Part shown: positions 17,629-24,784 of the stretch, in pieces
Layout of the letters: each line of letters starts with the position of its first letter
How positions within the stretch are numbered: position 1 is the stretch's first letter
Virus record (IMG/VR): IMGVR_UViG_3300003872_000014
Location: 1-24,855 of that record
Reading direction: 5' to 3' (one strand)
Length of the DNA stretch: 24,855 nt
Origin: a virus
The notes under the pieces: model-generated
What the model was told of the DNA's origin: nothing
What the model saw: only the letters and a program-made list of their open reading frames with translations
Database searches by the model: none
Made by a program: the position numbers and the translations under genes

Positions 17629-18825
17629 TTAGTATTTTTCTTGTAGAGAAGCATACCATTTATCAAATTCTTCATCCGAATCATCTAGATAATCTGTTAT
17701 ACCACTCTTAGCCGCACTTCCGCTCTTAGTCGGTGCAGCACTCTTTCTTTTAACCACTTTCTGTTTCTCAACTACTCTATTAGCCTCTTCCGTCTTCACT
17801 CTCTCAATTTCAGCTTCTTTAGCTACTCTTGCAGCCGTATCTGCCTCTGCTTGCACTCTAGCTGCTTCTGCAGCCTTCTCAGCATTTTGTTGAGCATAGA
17901 ATACATCACCTGCTTCTAGGTAGTAATCCAAATCTGACTTATGGCCACCATCATATATCTTTAGCTTATTAGCTATTGGTTGCACTTTATCAAATACCCC
18001 TGTTTTCATATCCACATGTAATGCTTTAATCATTCCTGGATCTTGTGTCATCTTATTCCATGATGTATCATCCCAATCATTGCCTAGCACTTTCTGTGTT
18101 CTAGTATATTCAGGGTCCGAACTGATCTCATTAACCACTTCTTCTAACGCAAGTGTAGTTTCATCCCGACCATAATCCTTTGGTTCATAGTTGTTCTCTT
18201 CTGTATCCAAATCGAGGGCATCTACGCCTGTTCTCTTCAGTAACTCTCCGATAGCACCTTTGTCACCCTTCAGCACATCTATAGCTAAATTCAAGTCATC
18301 ATTAGATATTCCAGCTTGGTCTATAGCATCTATAGTTTTTCTCCAAGGTTTAATCTTCTGCATTTTCTTAGTGTAGTCCATCGCTTGGCCGAACACTTTT
18401 GGAAATTGCTTCTCCATTTCTTCCTTGCTAAACTCGTACTCTAATCCGTTAGCCTTGAATTTGTATTTCTGTTCTGGTTGTACAGGCTCTTCTTCTACTT
18501 CTTTCTCAGCATCTGAATTATCGTCTAGTTCTTTTTCCGGTTCCCCTTCAGGTTCTTTACCCTCTGGTTCCTTCTCTTCACTACCCGGTTCATCTACATC
18601 ATCTTCAGTAGCTTCTTCCTCTGTATCAGCATTATCCTCGGAATCCTCACTTGTAGGTTGTTCCAATTCATCCTCTACTTTATTTTCAGTATCGATGACC
18701 TCTTCCGTATCTCCGGTAGGTTCATCTATTTCCTCATTCACCTCATCAGCTTTAGCCTCTTTCATAGCGGCTTCTAGCTCTTCATCACTCATTGAAAACA
18801 AGTCATCTTCTGTAAGTTCCGCCAT
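17629..18825 (-). CDS. 398-aa acidic head scaffolding-like protein (N4 gp57 position)
   Basis: Residues 1-115 are extremely acidic and low complexity (Glu/Asp/Pro/Gly), likely disordered. Residues 120-200 hold a small folded region (KANGLEYEFSKEEMEKQFPKVF, MDYTKKMQKIKPWR). Residues ~300-355 are an Ala/Glu coiled coil, followed by a basic Lys/Arg patch (VVKRKSAAPTKSG) and a short acidic-aromatic tail (DDSDEEFDKWYASL). An acidic, helical protein with a basic C-terminal patch directly before the capsid gene is the classic layout of a scaffolding protein, which binds capsid subunits during shell assembly. AGGAG 6 nt before ATG. N4 gp57 occupies this position. Assignment by composition and place. 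Confidence 0.82.
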   Translation of the reverse strand: MAELTEDDLFSMSDEELEAAMKEAKADEVNEEIDEPTGDTEEVIDTENKVEDELEQPTSEDSEDNADTEEEATEDDVDEPGSEEKEPEGKEPEGEPEKELDDNSDAEKEVEEEPVQPEQKYKFKANGLEYEFSKEEMEKQFPKVFGQAMDYTKKMQKIKPWRKTIDAIDQAGISNDDLNLAIDVLKGDKGAIGELLKRTGVDALDLDTEENNYEPKDYGRDETTLALEEVVNEISSDPEYTRTQKVLGNDWDDTSWNKMTQDPGMIKALHVDMKTGVFDKVQPIANKLKIYDGGHKSDLDYYLEAGDVFYAQQNAEKAAEAARVQAEADTAARVAKEAEIERVKTEEANRVVEKQKVVKRKSAAPTKSGSAAKSGITDYLDDSDEEFDKWYASLQEKY

Positions 18826-18828
18826 CTG

Positions 18829-19137
18829 TTACTCCTCAGCCATTTCATTTTCTTCATCTTCCTCAGGCTCTTCGCCCATAGCTCGGATAGTTATGAAAAA
18901 ATCTTCTAACTGACTAATTGCAATCAATGCTTCCATTACATCACTTCTAGCACCATTTCTCTTTATCTGAGGTGACGCTAACAAGCTAACTCCATTTATA
19001 GCCTTGTCCTTGAAATAACCTTCGAGTATAACTCTTTGGAAGTCTTTATTCTTCTCAAGTCTCTCTAGTGCCTCTTTCAAGTCTTTCCAGTATAGGAATT
19101 CTTTGTCTTCTACTTCTTGTATCGTTTGGTTGATCAT
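18829..19137 (-). CDS. 102-aa conserved-looking head-module protein
   Basis: No named family recognised. The protein is helical with a central segment KDFQRVILEGYFKDKAINGVSLL, then RSDVMEALIAISQLEDFF, and a very acidic C-terminus. Comparable ~100-aa genes often sit between portal and scaffold genes of podoviruses. It is first in the scaffold/capsid unit, 3 nt from the scaffold start, behind the promoter and inverted repeat at 19151-19221. AAGGA 7 nt before ATG. A head-assembly role is inferred from position. Confidence 0.75.
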   Translation of the reverse strand: MINQTIQEVEDKEFLYWKDLKEALERLEKNKDFQRVILEGYFKDKAINGVSLLASPQIKRNGARSDVMEALIAISQLEDFFITIRAMGEEPEEDEENEMAEE

Positions 19138-19150
19138 TGCTGATTCCTTT

Positions 19151-19194
19151 ATAGTGATATTATTTTAGTGACATCTCGGTCATGTTATCACTAT
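19151..19194. repeat. 9-bp inverted repeat overlapping the promoter start region
   Basis: Arms ATAGTGATA (19151-19159) and TATCACTAT (19186-19194) are perfectly complementary, with an inner TGAC/GTCA pair (19169-19172, 19179-19182). The right arm overlaps the -10 and the expected start point of the capsid-unit promoter. It could be an operator, or a hairpin in transcripts reading through from the portal unit. Confidence 0.55.
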
Positions 19195-19221
19195 TATAGC
19201 GTATTTTTTTAATTAATGCAA
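19193..19221 (-). promoter_or_regulatory. Sigma70-like promoter for the scaffold/capsid unit
   Basis: Transcript-sense TTGCAT (19221-19216), a 17-bp A-rich spacer, and a perfect TATAAT (19198-19193). The -35 and spacing repeat those of the tail-unit promoter at 15360-15388. There is no extended TG here. A start near 19186 would give a 5' leader of about 50 nt ahead of the 102-aa gene. Confidence 0.68.
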
Positions 19222-19230
19222 ATTATCTTG

Positions 19231-19530
19231 CTAATAAGCACCTCTACCTGCCAATCCTTGAGGAGTTTCTCCTTCGCCTTGCTCATTCATCCCTGCAGGC
19301 TCTTGTTGCTCCTCTTGAGGGTTCTGTCCACCTCGTTGTTGATGTTGTGCTACTATCTGCATAGCCATATCAATTATTTGTTGGGGTACGCCCTTCTGCG
19401 ATAATTCCTGTGGGGTTACCCCTTGCATTAACAATTGAACTACTTGTTGAACTAACTGTTGCATTTGCTCTTGGCTTGGTTGCCCGCCTTGTTGCTGTGC
19501 TCCTTGTTGAGCTAACCCTTGATCCATCAT
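19231..19530 (-). CDS. 99-aa Gln/Gly-rich protein downstream of the portal
   Basis: Low-complexity Gln/Gly/Pro flanks enclose a helical core, LVQQVVQLLMQGVTPQELSQKGVPQQII. That core resembles the short 'LLxqGvxPeELvxqGvPxxxI' motif seen in or beside phage portal proteins. It may be a split-off portal tail or a small head protein. The start ATG 19530 has AAGGA 6 nt upstream; a second ATG follows immediately. Real gene judged by spacing, ribosome-binding site and coherent composition. Confidence 0.7.
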   Translation of the reverse strand: MMDQGLAQQGAQQQGGQPSQEQMQQLVQQVVQLLMQGVTPQELSQKGVPQQIIDMAMQIVAQHQQRGGQNPQEEQQEPAGMNEQGEGETPQGLAGRGAY

Positions 19531-19546
19531 CTATTATCCTTTTAGT

Positions 19547-19891
19547 TTATTTTCCGACTATATCATTAAAATGCTGTAGCGCTCTGTACCGTCTTAATTC
19601 TTGTATTTCTTTAGCATCAGGCATTCTACCTAACTGTTTATACATTGTATTTACTTCTTCATTAGTTATATTAGCAGTGTTTAAATCTTCATGAATGCTA
19701 TTCTTTAATGCTGCTAACCCATCTTGTGCACCTTTAGCGTATAGTGCCTCAGCTTCTTTTGCTCTTTGCATAGTTTCATCTTGAGCTATTGTTTGAGCCC
19801 CTATCTGAGCTAACTTATTTCTCTGTGCTGTTTGCTGATCTAGTAGCGCTTGTGCATCCCCTAACCTTTTAGCTCTATCTATTACTGTCAT
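19547..19891 (-). CDS. 114-aa helical protein overlapping the portal end
   Basis: No family recognised. The protein is helical and rich in Ala, Gln, Lys and Glu (AKRLGDAQALLDQQTAQRN; LGRMPDAKEIQELRRYRALQHF). Its ATG overlaps the portal stop as ATGA, and GGAG lies 7 nt upstream inside the portal coding sequence, so its translation is coupled to portal. Such small genes after portal often encode head-assembly or portal-associated factors; not provable here. Confidence 0.72.
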   Translation of the reverse strand: MTVIDRAKRLGDAQALLDQQTAQRNKLAQIGAQTIAQDETMQRAKEAEALYAKGAQDGLAALKNSIHEDLNTANITNEEVNTMYKQLGRMPDAKEIQELRRYRALQHFNDIVGK

Positions 19892-21873
19892 CTTATTACT
19901 CCAATTTGTTCATTTTTGTCACCATTATCTTTTTGGTACTGCATACTCAGTAAATTTAATTTACCTTTCAACTCCTCAATTTCCATTTTATTTTGATGGT
20001 CTGTGTTTGTGTTTTCTTTCAAGAACTGCAGATCAGTCAAATCTTTATCACTAGATAACTTATCTGCATTTGCCATAGCTAGTCTTGCTTTAGCTTCTTT
20101 TAGTATCTTATCACTTTCATTATCTAACGCTCTAGATCGAATATCTGATATTTCCGCTTGCAGTTTACCTACTGTAGCTTGCAACCTAGCTAACTCTAGC
20201 TTTTTCTCTTGTTCTGCCAGTGGATCTTGTTTTGGTTGATAGTTCTTTATCTTATCAGCTAACTCTGGCATTTTCTGTAATCTAGTTATGTCCTCTAGTA
20301 TTAACTGAGTAAATTCAATCCCTAGTGCGGGTCCTGTTGTTTGCAACAAAAAACTCAACTGTTGGGCTTTAGCATTGTTATCTTCAACCGTACTGATAGT
20401 TATATCAATATCTATTCTGCCCTCTAGGTCATCCCTCCTTATTGGAACGAATTGCTCATTAGTTACCCTAACTACTGTTTCTGGACTTAGAAACTCTGCA
20501 TTATACGCCATCCATTTTCTCATTAGCGGCTTCATTAGATTCTCCGCTATATTTCTAACTAGATTCAGCTTTCTCATTCCGGTAGCGTCCATAGCAGCTC
20601 TAGCTCCTGTGGCTGTTCCTGCTAGAGAATTACCACTAATTCCTCCGCCGAACCCTTTCACTCCTGTCTGACTCTCTATATCGTGATCCATCAACTGTAG
20701 CATATTGAATGCGCTAGCTGGTATCTGGTTATAACTACCTTGCCAGAAATCATTTGGGCTACCTCTGAACTCGAAGTTCTTTCCCTCCCTAAACTTCTTC
20801 TTATTAGCAACACTCAACGCGCCTTCCCTGATAGCCACTTGCCCATTATTACTCTTAGCCATATTCTCTATCATTCCCCTAGTAATAGCAGTCTTTATTT
20901 TCTGTCTGTCACCTATATTCTCAGCTAACGCCTCACCTTGTAACTGGAACGGAATCGGTGTGAACGGTACTACTAGGAATGGGTGTGTTTTATCTGGGTA
21001 TGGGTTATCTTCTAATCTAATTATTATATCATTATCAGTCCATGTACATACTATCGGAGTAGCTATCCCATCTCCATTCATATCATAGTTGCCCCAGTAC
21101 TCATATACAATTACCTTCTTTCTAGCTACATCGCTGAACTTGAAGTATGTAGGGTCCTCTGGTCTGTAATCATAGTCATCACTAGCTAAACTAGCTCCTA
21201 CTCTTTTCAGGTTTTTGTATCTACCATCTTTCTTTAGTGTACTTAGATCAGTCTCATATCTATATATTACAAACTGAGCCTTATCTAAATCTCCCATACA
21301 TGTAGGATCTATATACACATCTTCACCTCTGCATACCTTAGCAGTAGGTTTGTTAACTAATACTTTAATATCTTCTACTTCAACCTTACCAATATGCTGT
21401 TCCCCATACTCATCAGTAATTATTGTTTCTACCTGTTTCGTTACCTTTTTATCTTCATACTCCCACCCACACTGTACTACGCAGGTACCTTCAGTAACTA
21501 GTACTCTAGCAGCCCTATTAATGAAATTGTATCTATCGAACTGTCTAGTGAACTGGGTATTCAACAACAACTCATTCTGCTTAGCAGCATTTGCATCTTC
21601 ATAGGTAATTGGATGGCATTTAATAACATCTGGTGTACTTAGGAACGGATCAGTTATACTTGGAATTAACCACTCTAACTGCCTCTTGATATCCTTACTA
21701 ACTATCTGTGACTTACCTTTAACCTCATTTCTATACGGCTTGGCATATGTCTCTGCAATCCATTCGTCTCTCTTAGCAACCCAGTTCTTCTGCCCTATCT
21801 GTGCAGCAGTCCAGTCACTCTTTAGATCTCTTAGCAGTAAGTCTTTATTTATCTTATGTGGTTTATTTTCCAT
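19888..21873 (-). CDS. Portal protein
   Basis: The 661-aa product has the features of podovirus portal proteins: an N-terminal helical part with NEVKGKSQIVSKDIKRQLEWL (~45-70), the wing region ending in GEDVYIDPTCMGDLDKAQFVIYRYETD (~183-210), a hydrophobic PYPDKTHPFLVVPFTPIPF stretch, the Gly-rich segment GFGGGISGNSLAGTATGARAAMD (~400-425) before the stem helix, and a long C-terminal coiled coil. Twelve copies should form the vertex through which DNA enters and leaves. N4 gp59 is about 100 residues longer. It heads the head-module transcription unit under the promoter at 21897-21924. AGGA 6 nt before ATG. Confidence 0.9.
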   Translation of the reverse strand: MENKPHKINKDLLLRDLKSDWTAAQIGQKNWVAKRDEWIAETYAKPYRNEVKGKSQIVSKDIKRQLEWLIPSITDPFLSTPDVIKCHPITYEDANAAKQNELLLNTQFTRQFDRYNFINRAARVLVTEGTCVVQCGWEYEDKKVTKQVETIITDEYGEQHIGKVEVEDIKVLVNKPTAKVCRGEDVYIDPTCMGDLDKAQFVIYRYETDLSTLKKDGRYKNLKRVGASLASDDYDYRPEDPTYFKFSDVARKKVIVYEYWGNYDMNGDGIATPIVCTWTDNDIIIRLEDNPYPDKTHPFLVVPFTPIPFQLQGEALAENIGDRQKIKTAITRGMIENMAKSNNGQVAIREGALSVANKKKFREGKNFEFRGSPNDFWQGSYNQIPASAFNMLQLMDHDIESQTGVKGFGGGISGNSLAGTATGARAAMDATGMRKLNLVRNIAENLMKPLMRKWMAYNAEFLSPETVVRVTNEQFVPIRRDDLEGRIDIDITISTVEDNNAKAQQLSFLLQTTGPALGIEFTQLILEDITRLQKMPELADKIKNYQPKQDPLAEQEKKLELARLQATVGKLQAEISDIRSRALDNESDKILKEAKARLAMANADKLSSDKDLTDLQFLKENTNTDHQNKMEIEELKGKLNLLSMQYQKDNGDKNEQIGVIR

Positions 21874-21896
21874 ATTAATTCCTATTCCTTTGTGCT

Positions 21897-21924
21897 ATTA
21901 TACCATAACTTTATAAATTTTCAA
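21897..21924 (-). promoter_or_regulatory. Sigma70-like promoter for the portal unit
   Basis: Transcript-sense TTGAAA (21924-21919, five of six against TTGACA), a 16-bp spacer, then TATAAT (21902-21897) with the extended TGG. The -35 overlaps the endolysin stop codon. The core TTATGGTATAATA is identical to that before the 230-aa gene. It is the best promoter in the window. Confidence 0.75.
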
Positions 21925-22475
21925 ACCCTATCGAACCATCCGGCAAACTTTTCATTCTCCGGGTTCTTTATATCCAAGTTGTAGTACCGCATAAATTGAA
22001 GCCCATTTAAGACTTTTACTAACCTTCTTTGATTTACTTTTTTAACTGCTTTTAAAGTTTCAGGCCCTACTACCCCATCCACATCTAAATCTTTGAATAG
22101 CTTACCATCTCTATTTAACAGGTTCAAGGCTTCCTGTAACCTTTCCCCTCCAAGTTTACCTGTTCCTTGATTTATACTTTGGTCAAGAAGTTCTTCTGCT
22201 ACTATGTAAGGCAAACTGTTACCATTGAACACATCCCAGTAATTCTGTTTGTAAAATAGTTTAACAAAACTTTGCAATTTAGTACTATTTTTAAGACTTG
22301 TTTTAAAGCTATTCGGGTATAGTTTTTTATATTTATCTATGATACCCCAGCCTAGCCAATTTGGATGGTAATTCCTAGCTATGCCTTTGTAGGTTTCGCC
22401 CCCTTTGTCACCTTGCACATCTGCATATCCGCCCTCTGACCCCATAACATTGTTTAATGCTTTTGCAAAACTCAT
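21921..22475 (-). CDS. Endolysin, GH108 muramidase with C-terminal peptidoglycan-binding domain
   Basis: Residues 1-100 match glycoside hydrolase family 108: the N-terminal S-E14-G-G-Y motif supplies the catalytic Glu, followed by GDKGGETYKGIA and the helix with WDVFNGNSLPYIVAEELLDQSINQG. Residues ~118-180 (DGVVGPETLKAVKKVN...) match the PG_binding_3 domain that usually follows GH108. It should cleave the glycan backbone of peptidoglycan; N4 gp61 belongs to the same family. There is no signal peptide or SAR helix at the N-terminus, so release should depend on a holin, unlike endolysins that carry a SAR sequence. 184 aa is the normal length. GGAG lies 5 nt before ATG. Confidence 0.93.
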   Translation of the reverse strand: MSFAKALNNVMGSEGGYADVQGDKGGETYKGIARNYHPNWLGWGIIDKYKKLYPNSFKTSLKNSTKLQSFVKLFYKQNYWDVFNGNSLPYIVAEELLDQSINQGTGKLGGERLQEALNLLNRDGKLFKDLDVDGVVGPETLKAVKKVNQRRLVKVLNGLQFMRYYNLDIKNPENEKFAGWFDRV

Positions 22476-22497
22476 TTAATCTCCAAAAATATCATTT

Positions 22498-23037
22498 TTA
22501 ATTAACCCTGCCACTGCTATCTTTCACTTCTCTTATTATGTTTACTTTCGTTATCTTCTCCACCATTTTAGTTACTCTATCTATTAGTAACAACTCTTTA
22601 TTATCTAACAAGTTGCTATGTTCTTTTATTTCCTGTAAAGAGACTGTCAAATAACTGCCATAGCTTATTATTGCAATCGCACTGTAAATTAATAAGTTTT
22701 TCAAAGTCAGTGGTCTAACACCCAACTTAGATTCTTCATTCAGGGTATCAACAGCTTTTCTATAGCCAGGACACTCATTACAATCTTCTTTGATTTTGTC
22801 TATCTCTATAAACGCTCTTTTAAAGGTATCTTTTGTGTCTTTCTCAACATTAGCAATCCGTAGATTGATAAGTTTTATATCATTGATAGTAATAGTGATC
22901 TCTTTTATATTTGCAACTAAATCTTTTATGTTATCAGATAGTGCCAATATGCTTTGATCTATATTGTTTAGCATCATAGAATGCTCATTTAAAGTATCAC
23001 TATGTTTTTGTAGTTCCATTTGTTGTTGCTCTGTCAT
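22498..23037 (-). CDS. 179-aa coiled-coil protein with one transmembrane helix (lysis module)
   Basis: Residues 1-80 are a long coiled coil (MLNNIDQSILALSDNIKDL...). C86 and C89 form a CxxC (CNECPGYR). Residues 113-133 are a hydrophobic membrane helix (LLIYSAIAIISYGSYLTV), followed by a second charged helix. The layout recalls XhlA-type hemolysin/holin partners or holin regulators, with the coiled coil on one membrane face. Its ATG overlaps the stop of a 14-codon mini-ORF as ATGA and it lies 22 nt ahead of the endolysin, so a lysis-timing role is likely but unproven. Confidence 0.75.
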   Translation of the reverse strand: MTEQQQMELQKHSDTLNEHSMMLNNIDQSILALSDNIKDLVANIKEITITINDIKLINLRIANVEKDTKDTFKRAFIEIDKIKEDCNECPGYRKAVDTLNEESKLGVRPLTLKNLLIYSAIAIISYGSYLTVSLQEIKEHSNLLDNKELLLIDRVTKMVEKITKVNIIREVKDSSGRVN

Positions 23038-23078
23038 TTTGCGCCTTTCCCAGCCTCTTTTAATTTTTTATATAGCAC
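23034..23078 (-). CDS. Possible 14-codon leader peptide ORF
   Basis: GTG 23078 begins a 14-codon ORF (MLYKKLKEAGKGAK) with GGGAG 5 nt upstream. It ends in ATGA, sharing bases with the start of the 179-aa gene, which has no strong Shine-Dalgarno of its own near its ATG. It may be a coupling leader that feeds ribosomes into the 179-aa gene. Equally it may be a chance ORF using a purine-rich leader. Confidence 0.3.
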   Translation of the reverse strand: MLYKKLKEAGKGAK

Positions 23079-23088
23079 TTGCTCTCCC

Positions 23089-23370
23089 TTAAAATTTTTT
23101 ATTAAATGACAAGAAAACTCCATCTATTTTCTTATCGTGAAATTTAGGTGTAACATTTATTTTCCATTTAGTTGACTCTGCATCTTTTTTTAAACAGTGC
23201 ATTATACTAATGAAGAATTTGTCCGTGTTGTTTATATAGACCTTAGGCTTTGATAAATCTATATTTTTCTCTTTTTGAATGCGATCGATTATGTCATCGT
23301 ATGACATTGTTGGGGCTTCATTTAAGTCTTCTTGAGTGCTTAAAAATTCCTCTAATTCCTTATGAGGCAT
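23089..23370 (-). CDS. 93-aa hypothetical protein of the lysis module
   Basis: Not recognised. Soluble, Lys/Asp/Glu-rich, with a helix (SYDDIIDRIQKEKNI) and a probable beta C-terminus (STKWKINVTPKF, DGVFLSFNKKF). The evidence for a real gene is a very strong AGGAGGGG 5 nt before ATG, an 11-nt overlap with the membrane-protein gene upstream, and placement inside a compact operon. Confidence 0.7.
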   Translation of the reverse strand: MPHKELEEFLSTQEDLNEAPTMSYDDIIDRIQKEKNIDLSKPKVYINNTDKFFISIMHCLKKDAESTKWKINVTPKFHDKKIDGVFLSFNKKF

Positions 23371-23578
23371 TATCCCCTCCTATTTTAGTGTTCCAATTCC
23401 ATTTCAACATATAGCCTAAAGTTGCTAAAATAGGAGTGTATATTAATCCTTTAGCGATATCGCTCCACCCATTAATCTCTTCTATAAAAGGTTTCTGCAA
23501 TATAAACCACACAATATAAAGTATAAAAATAATTGGGACATATCTTAATATTAATTTAATATCACTTCTCATTATCAT
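23360..23578 (-). CDS. Small two-helix membrane protein, holin candidate
   Basis: About 72 aa. A first membrane helix (YVPIIFILYIVWFIL) is followed by a short polar loop (QKPFIEEINGW) and a second hydrophobic stretch (AKGLIYTPILATLGYML) with a positively charged, hydrophilic end. Size and two-helix shape fit class II holins, and the cytoplasmic endolysin needs one. I place the start at ATG 23578, 17 nt inside the preceding 59-aa gene; ATG 23572 is nearly as good, and the frame is open further upstream to ATG 23611 without a Shine-Dalgarno. Could also be an antiholin or unrelated membrane peptide. Confidence 0.68.
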   Translation of the reverse strand: MIMRSDIKLILRYVPIIFILYIVWFILQKPFIEEINGWSDIAKGLIYTPILATLGYMLKWNWNTKIGGDNAS

Positions 23579-23741
23579 CCGTAAACTCTTTATTATATTT
23601 CTTAATTTCATTGTTAAGATAATCATTTGCTTTTTTAAGCTCTGTATTTTCAGCTTTTAAAGTCTGATAATTATCGACCAACTCTTTAAAATCATTTAAG
23701 CTCATCTCCACTTTATCTCCCACTACTACCTTTTCAGTCAT
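23562..23741 (-). CDS. 59-aa coiled-coil protein between spanin and holin candidate
   Basis: Reads MTEKVVVGDKVEMSLNDF, then a heptad helix (ELVDNYQTLKAENTELKKA) and ends in DDNEK. Its ATG overlaps the o-spanin stop (ATGA), and its 3' end overlaps the start of the membrane-protein gene, so it fills exactly the space between two good genes. Similar short coiled-coil proteins occur in phage lysis and superinfection loci, but no function can be assigned. Easily missed because it is under 60 codons. Confidence 0.65.
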   Translation of the reverse strand: MTEKVVVGDKVEMSLNDFKELVDNYQTLKAENTELKKANDYLNNEIKKYNKEFTDDNEK

Positions 23742-23932
23742 TTTATCACCTTATAGTTTAGTTTAAACTCTTTCCATTTTGTAGTGTTTACCTCATAAGT
23801 TTGTAGTTTAGGACACTTTGTATGGACATAAACTATCTTAGTAACCACTCGAGGAGTTTTGCTACATCCACTAAAGAGCAATGCTGTGAGAGCCGATAGA
23901 GCTATTAATATCGCTATGCTTTTTAATAACAT
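23738..23932 (-). CDS. o-spanin (Rz1-like outer-membrane lipoprotein)
   Basis: 64 aa with a lysine-bearing hydrophobic signal (MLLKSIAILIALSALTALL) and a lipobox-like F-S-G-C23, so Cys23 should be lipidated and anchored in the outer membrane. The mature part is ~40 residues with a second Cys at 40. It starts inside the i-spanin gene in another frame (62-nt overlap), the nested layout of Rz/Rz1 pairs. With the i-spanin it would bridge and fuse the inner and outer membranes in the last lysis step. This feature indicates a Gram-negative host. Confidence 0.88.
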   Translation of the reverse strand: MLLKSIAILIALSALTALLFSGCSKTPRVVTKIVYVHTKCPKLQTYEVNTTKWKEFKLNYKVIK

Positions 23933-24182
23933 TCTTTATCCCTTTTTTAATTTGCTTTTCTTTAGCCTCAAATACTTTGTTTTTAGTATTAACTTTTTGC
24001 ACCGTTATCTTTGTATTAAGATTATTTATCTTTACTTTTTGAACTACGCTTTTATTTTGTAATTTTATAATCTCATTATTCTTACTATTCATTTGGTAAT
24101 AGTAATACCCAAATGCCCCAGCAAGAGCGACCCCTATAACTCCTAAAAAGATTAATTTACTGCTTATGAAACTAAACATCAT
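23871..24182 (-). CDS. i-spanin (Rz-like inner-membrane protein)
   Basis: 103 aa with an N-terminal membrane helix (LIFLGVIGVALAGAFGYYYY, ~9-29) and a periplasmic coiled coil rich in Lys/Asn/Val, as in i-spanins. The C-terminal third overlaps the o-spanin start in a different frame. Two consecutive ATGs (24182, 24179) overlap the nuclease stop; AAAGGG is better spaced for the second. Family assignment rests on topology and the nested o-spanin, which is convincing although spanin sequences are not conserved. Confidence 0.85.
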   Translation of the reverse strand: MMFSFISSKLIFLGVIGVALAGAFGYYYYQMNSKNNEIIKLQNKSVVQKVKINNLNTKITVQKVNTKNKVFEAKEKQIKKGIKNVIKKHSDINSSIGSHSIAL

Positions 24183-24784
24183 AGCCCTTTTATCTCGATC
24201 TTATTACATTTAATCTTCATATCTTTTAATTTATAAGACTTGTTATCGTTTGGTATTCTATAACACTCTTTAATATTATTGAACAGAAATATCTTTATGT
24301 ATTCAGAAGGAATATCTATATGTCCCTTCATATATTTAGTACCAGGTACTGCAATATTTATAACAAAAACGGACTTGTATTTATAAGTAAGGTATCTACC
24401 ATAATTTTCCACTCTTAAGTAAGAGCGTCTATTTGTGACTTTATATTGAGGAGTTATATTTGTAAATGAAAAAGTGTAAGCCATATCTGTACTGTTTATA
24501 TCCCAATCAGCATTATTAGCTGAAAAATGACCTCTATCGAAACCTGAATGGGCATAATCTTTGTTAGTAGCTTGAATGCTGCTGTCTATTACCTTATTTT
24601 GATGAAACTTATTAGCTCTTTTCATCTTAGCTTTAACTACTTTCCAAGTTAGATGTACAATACCTATTTCAGATATTTTGTTTTTAACTGAATACATATT
24701 TGTATATACAGGGTTATTTATAACTATATAGTTAGCAAATATTGAAGTGCTTAATAATAATAATATTAATAGTATCTTTTTCAT
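24179..24784 (-). CDS. Secreted DNA/RNA non-specific endonuclease (DRGH/NUC1 family)
   Basis: 201 aa. Residues 1-17 form a clean Sec signal peptide (MKKILLILLLLSTSIFA, cleavage before N18). D83-R84-G85-H86 is the signature of the Serratia-nuclease/NUC1 family, with H86 the catalytic base. FTNITPQ (107-113), N118 (metal ligand) and E126 follow with the same Asn-Glu spacing of 8 as Serratia nuclease. Two Cys (174, 193) could form a disulphide in the periplasm. It should degrade DNA and RNA in the periplasm or medium. It sits directly upstream of the spanins and overlaps the i-spanin start, so it is made with the lysis proteins. Composition is more Lys/Ile/Asn-rich than the structural genes, suggesting host or other foreign origin. 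Confidence 0.9.
   Translation of the reverse strand: MKKILLILLLLSTSIFANYIVINNPVYTNMYSVKNKISEIGIVHLTWKVVKAKMKRANKFHQNKVIDSSIQATNKDYAHSGFDRGHFSANNADWDINSTDMAYTFSFTNITPQYKVTNRRSYLRVENYGRYLTYKYKSVFVINIAVPGTKYMKGHIDIPSEYIKIFLFNNIKECYRIPNDNKSYKLKDMKIKCNKIEIKGL

Noticed and set aside
19231-19530. The Gln-rich 99-aa ORF as a low-complexity artefact
   Set aside because: Kept as a gene: good Shine-Dalgarno, tight spacing after the 114-aa gene and a motif core known from portal-associated proteins outweigh the low complexity.
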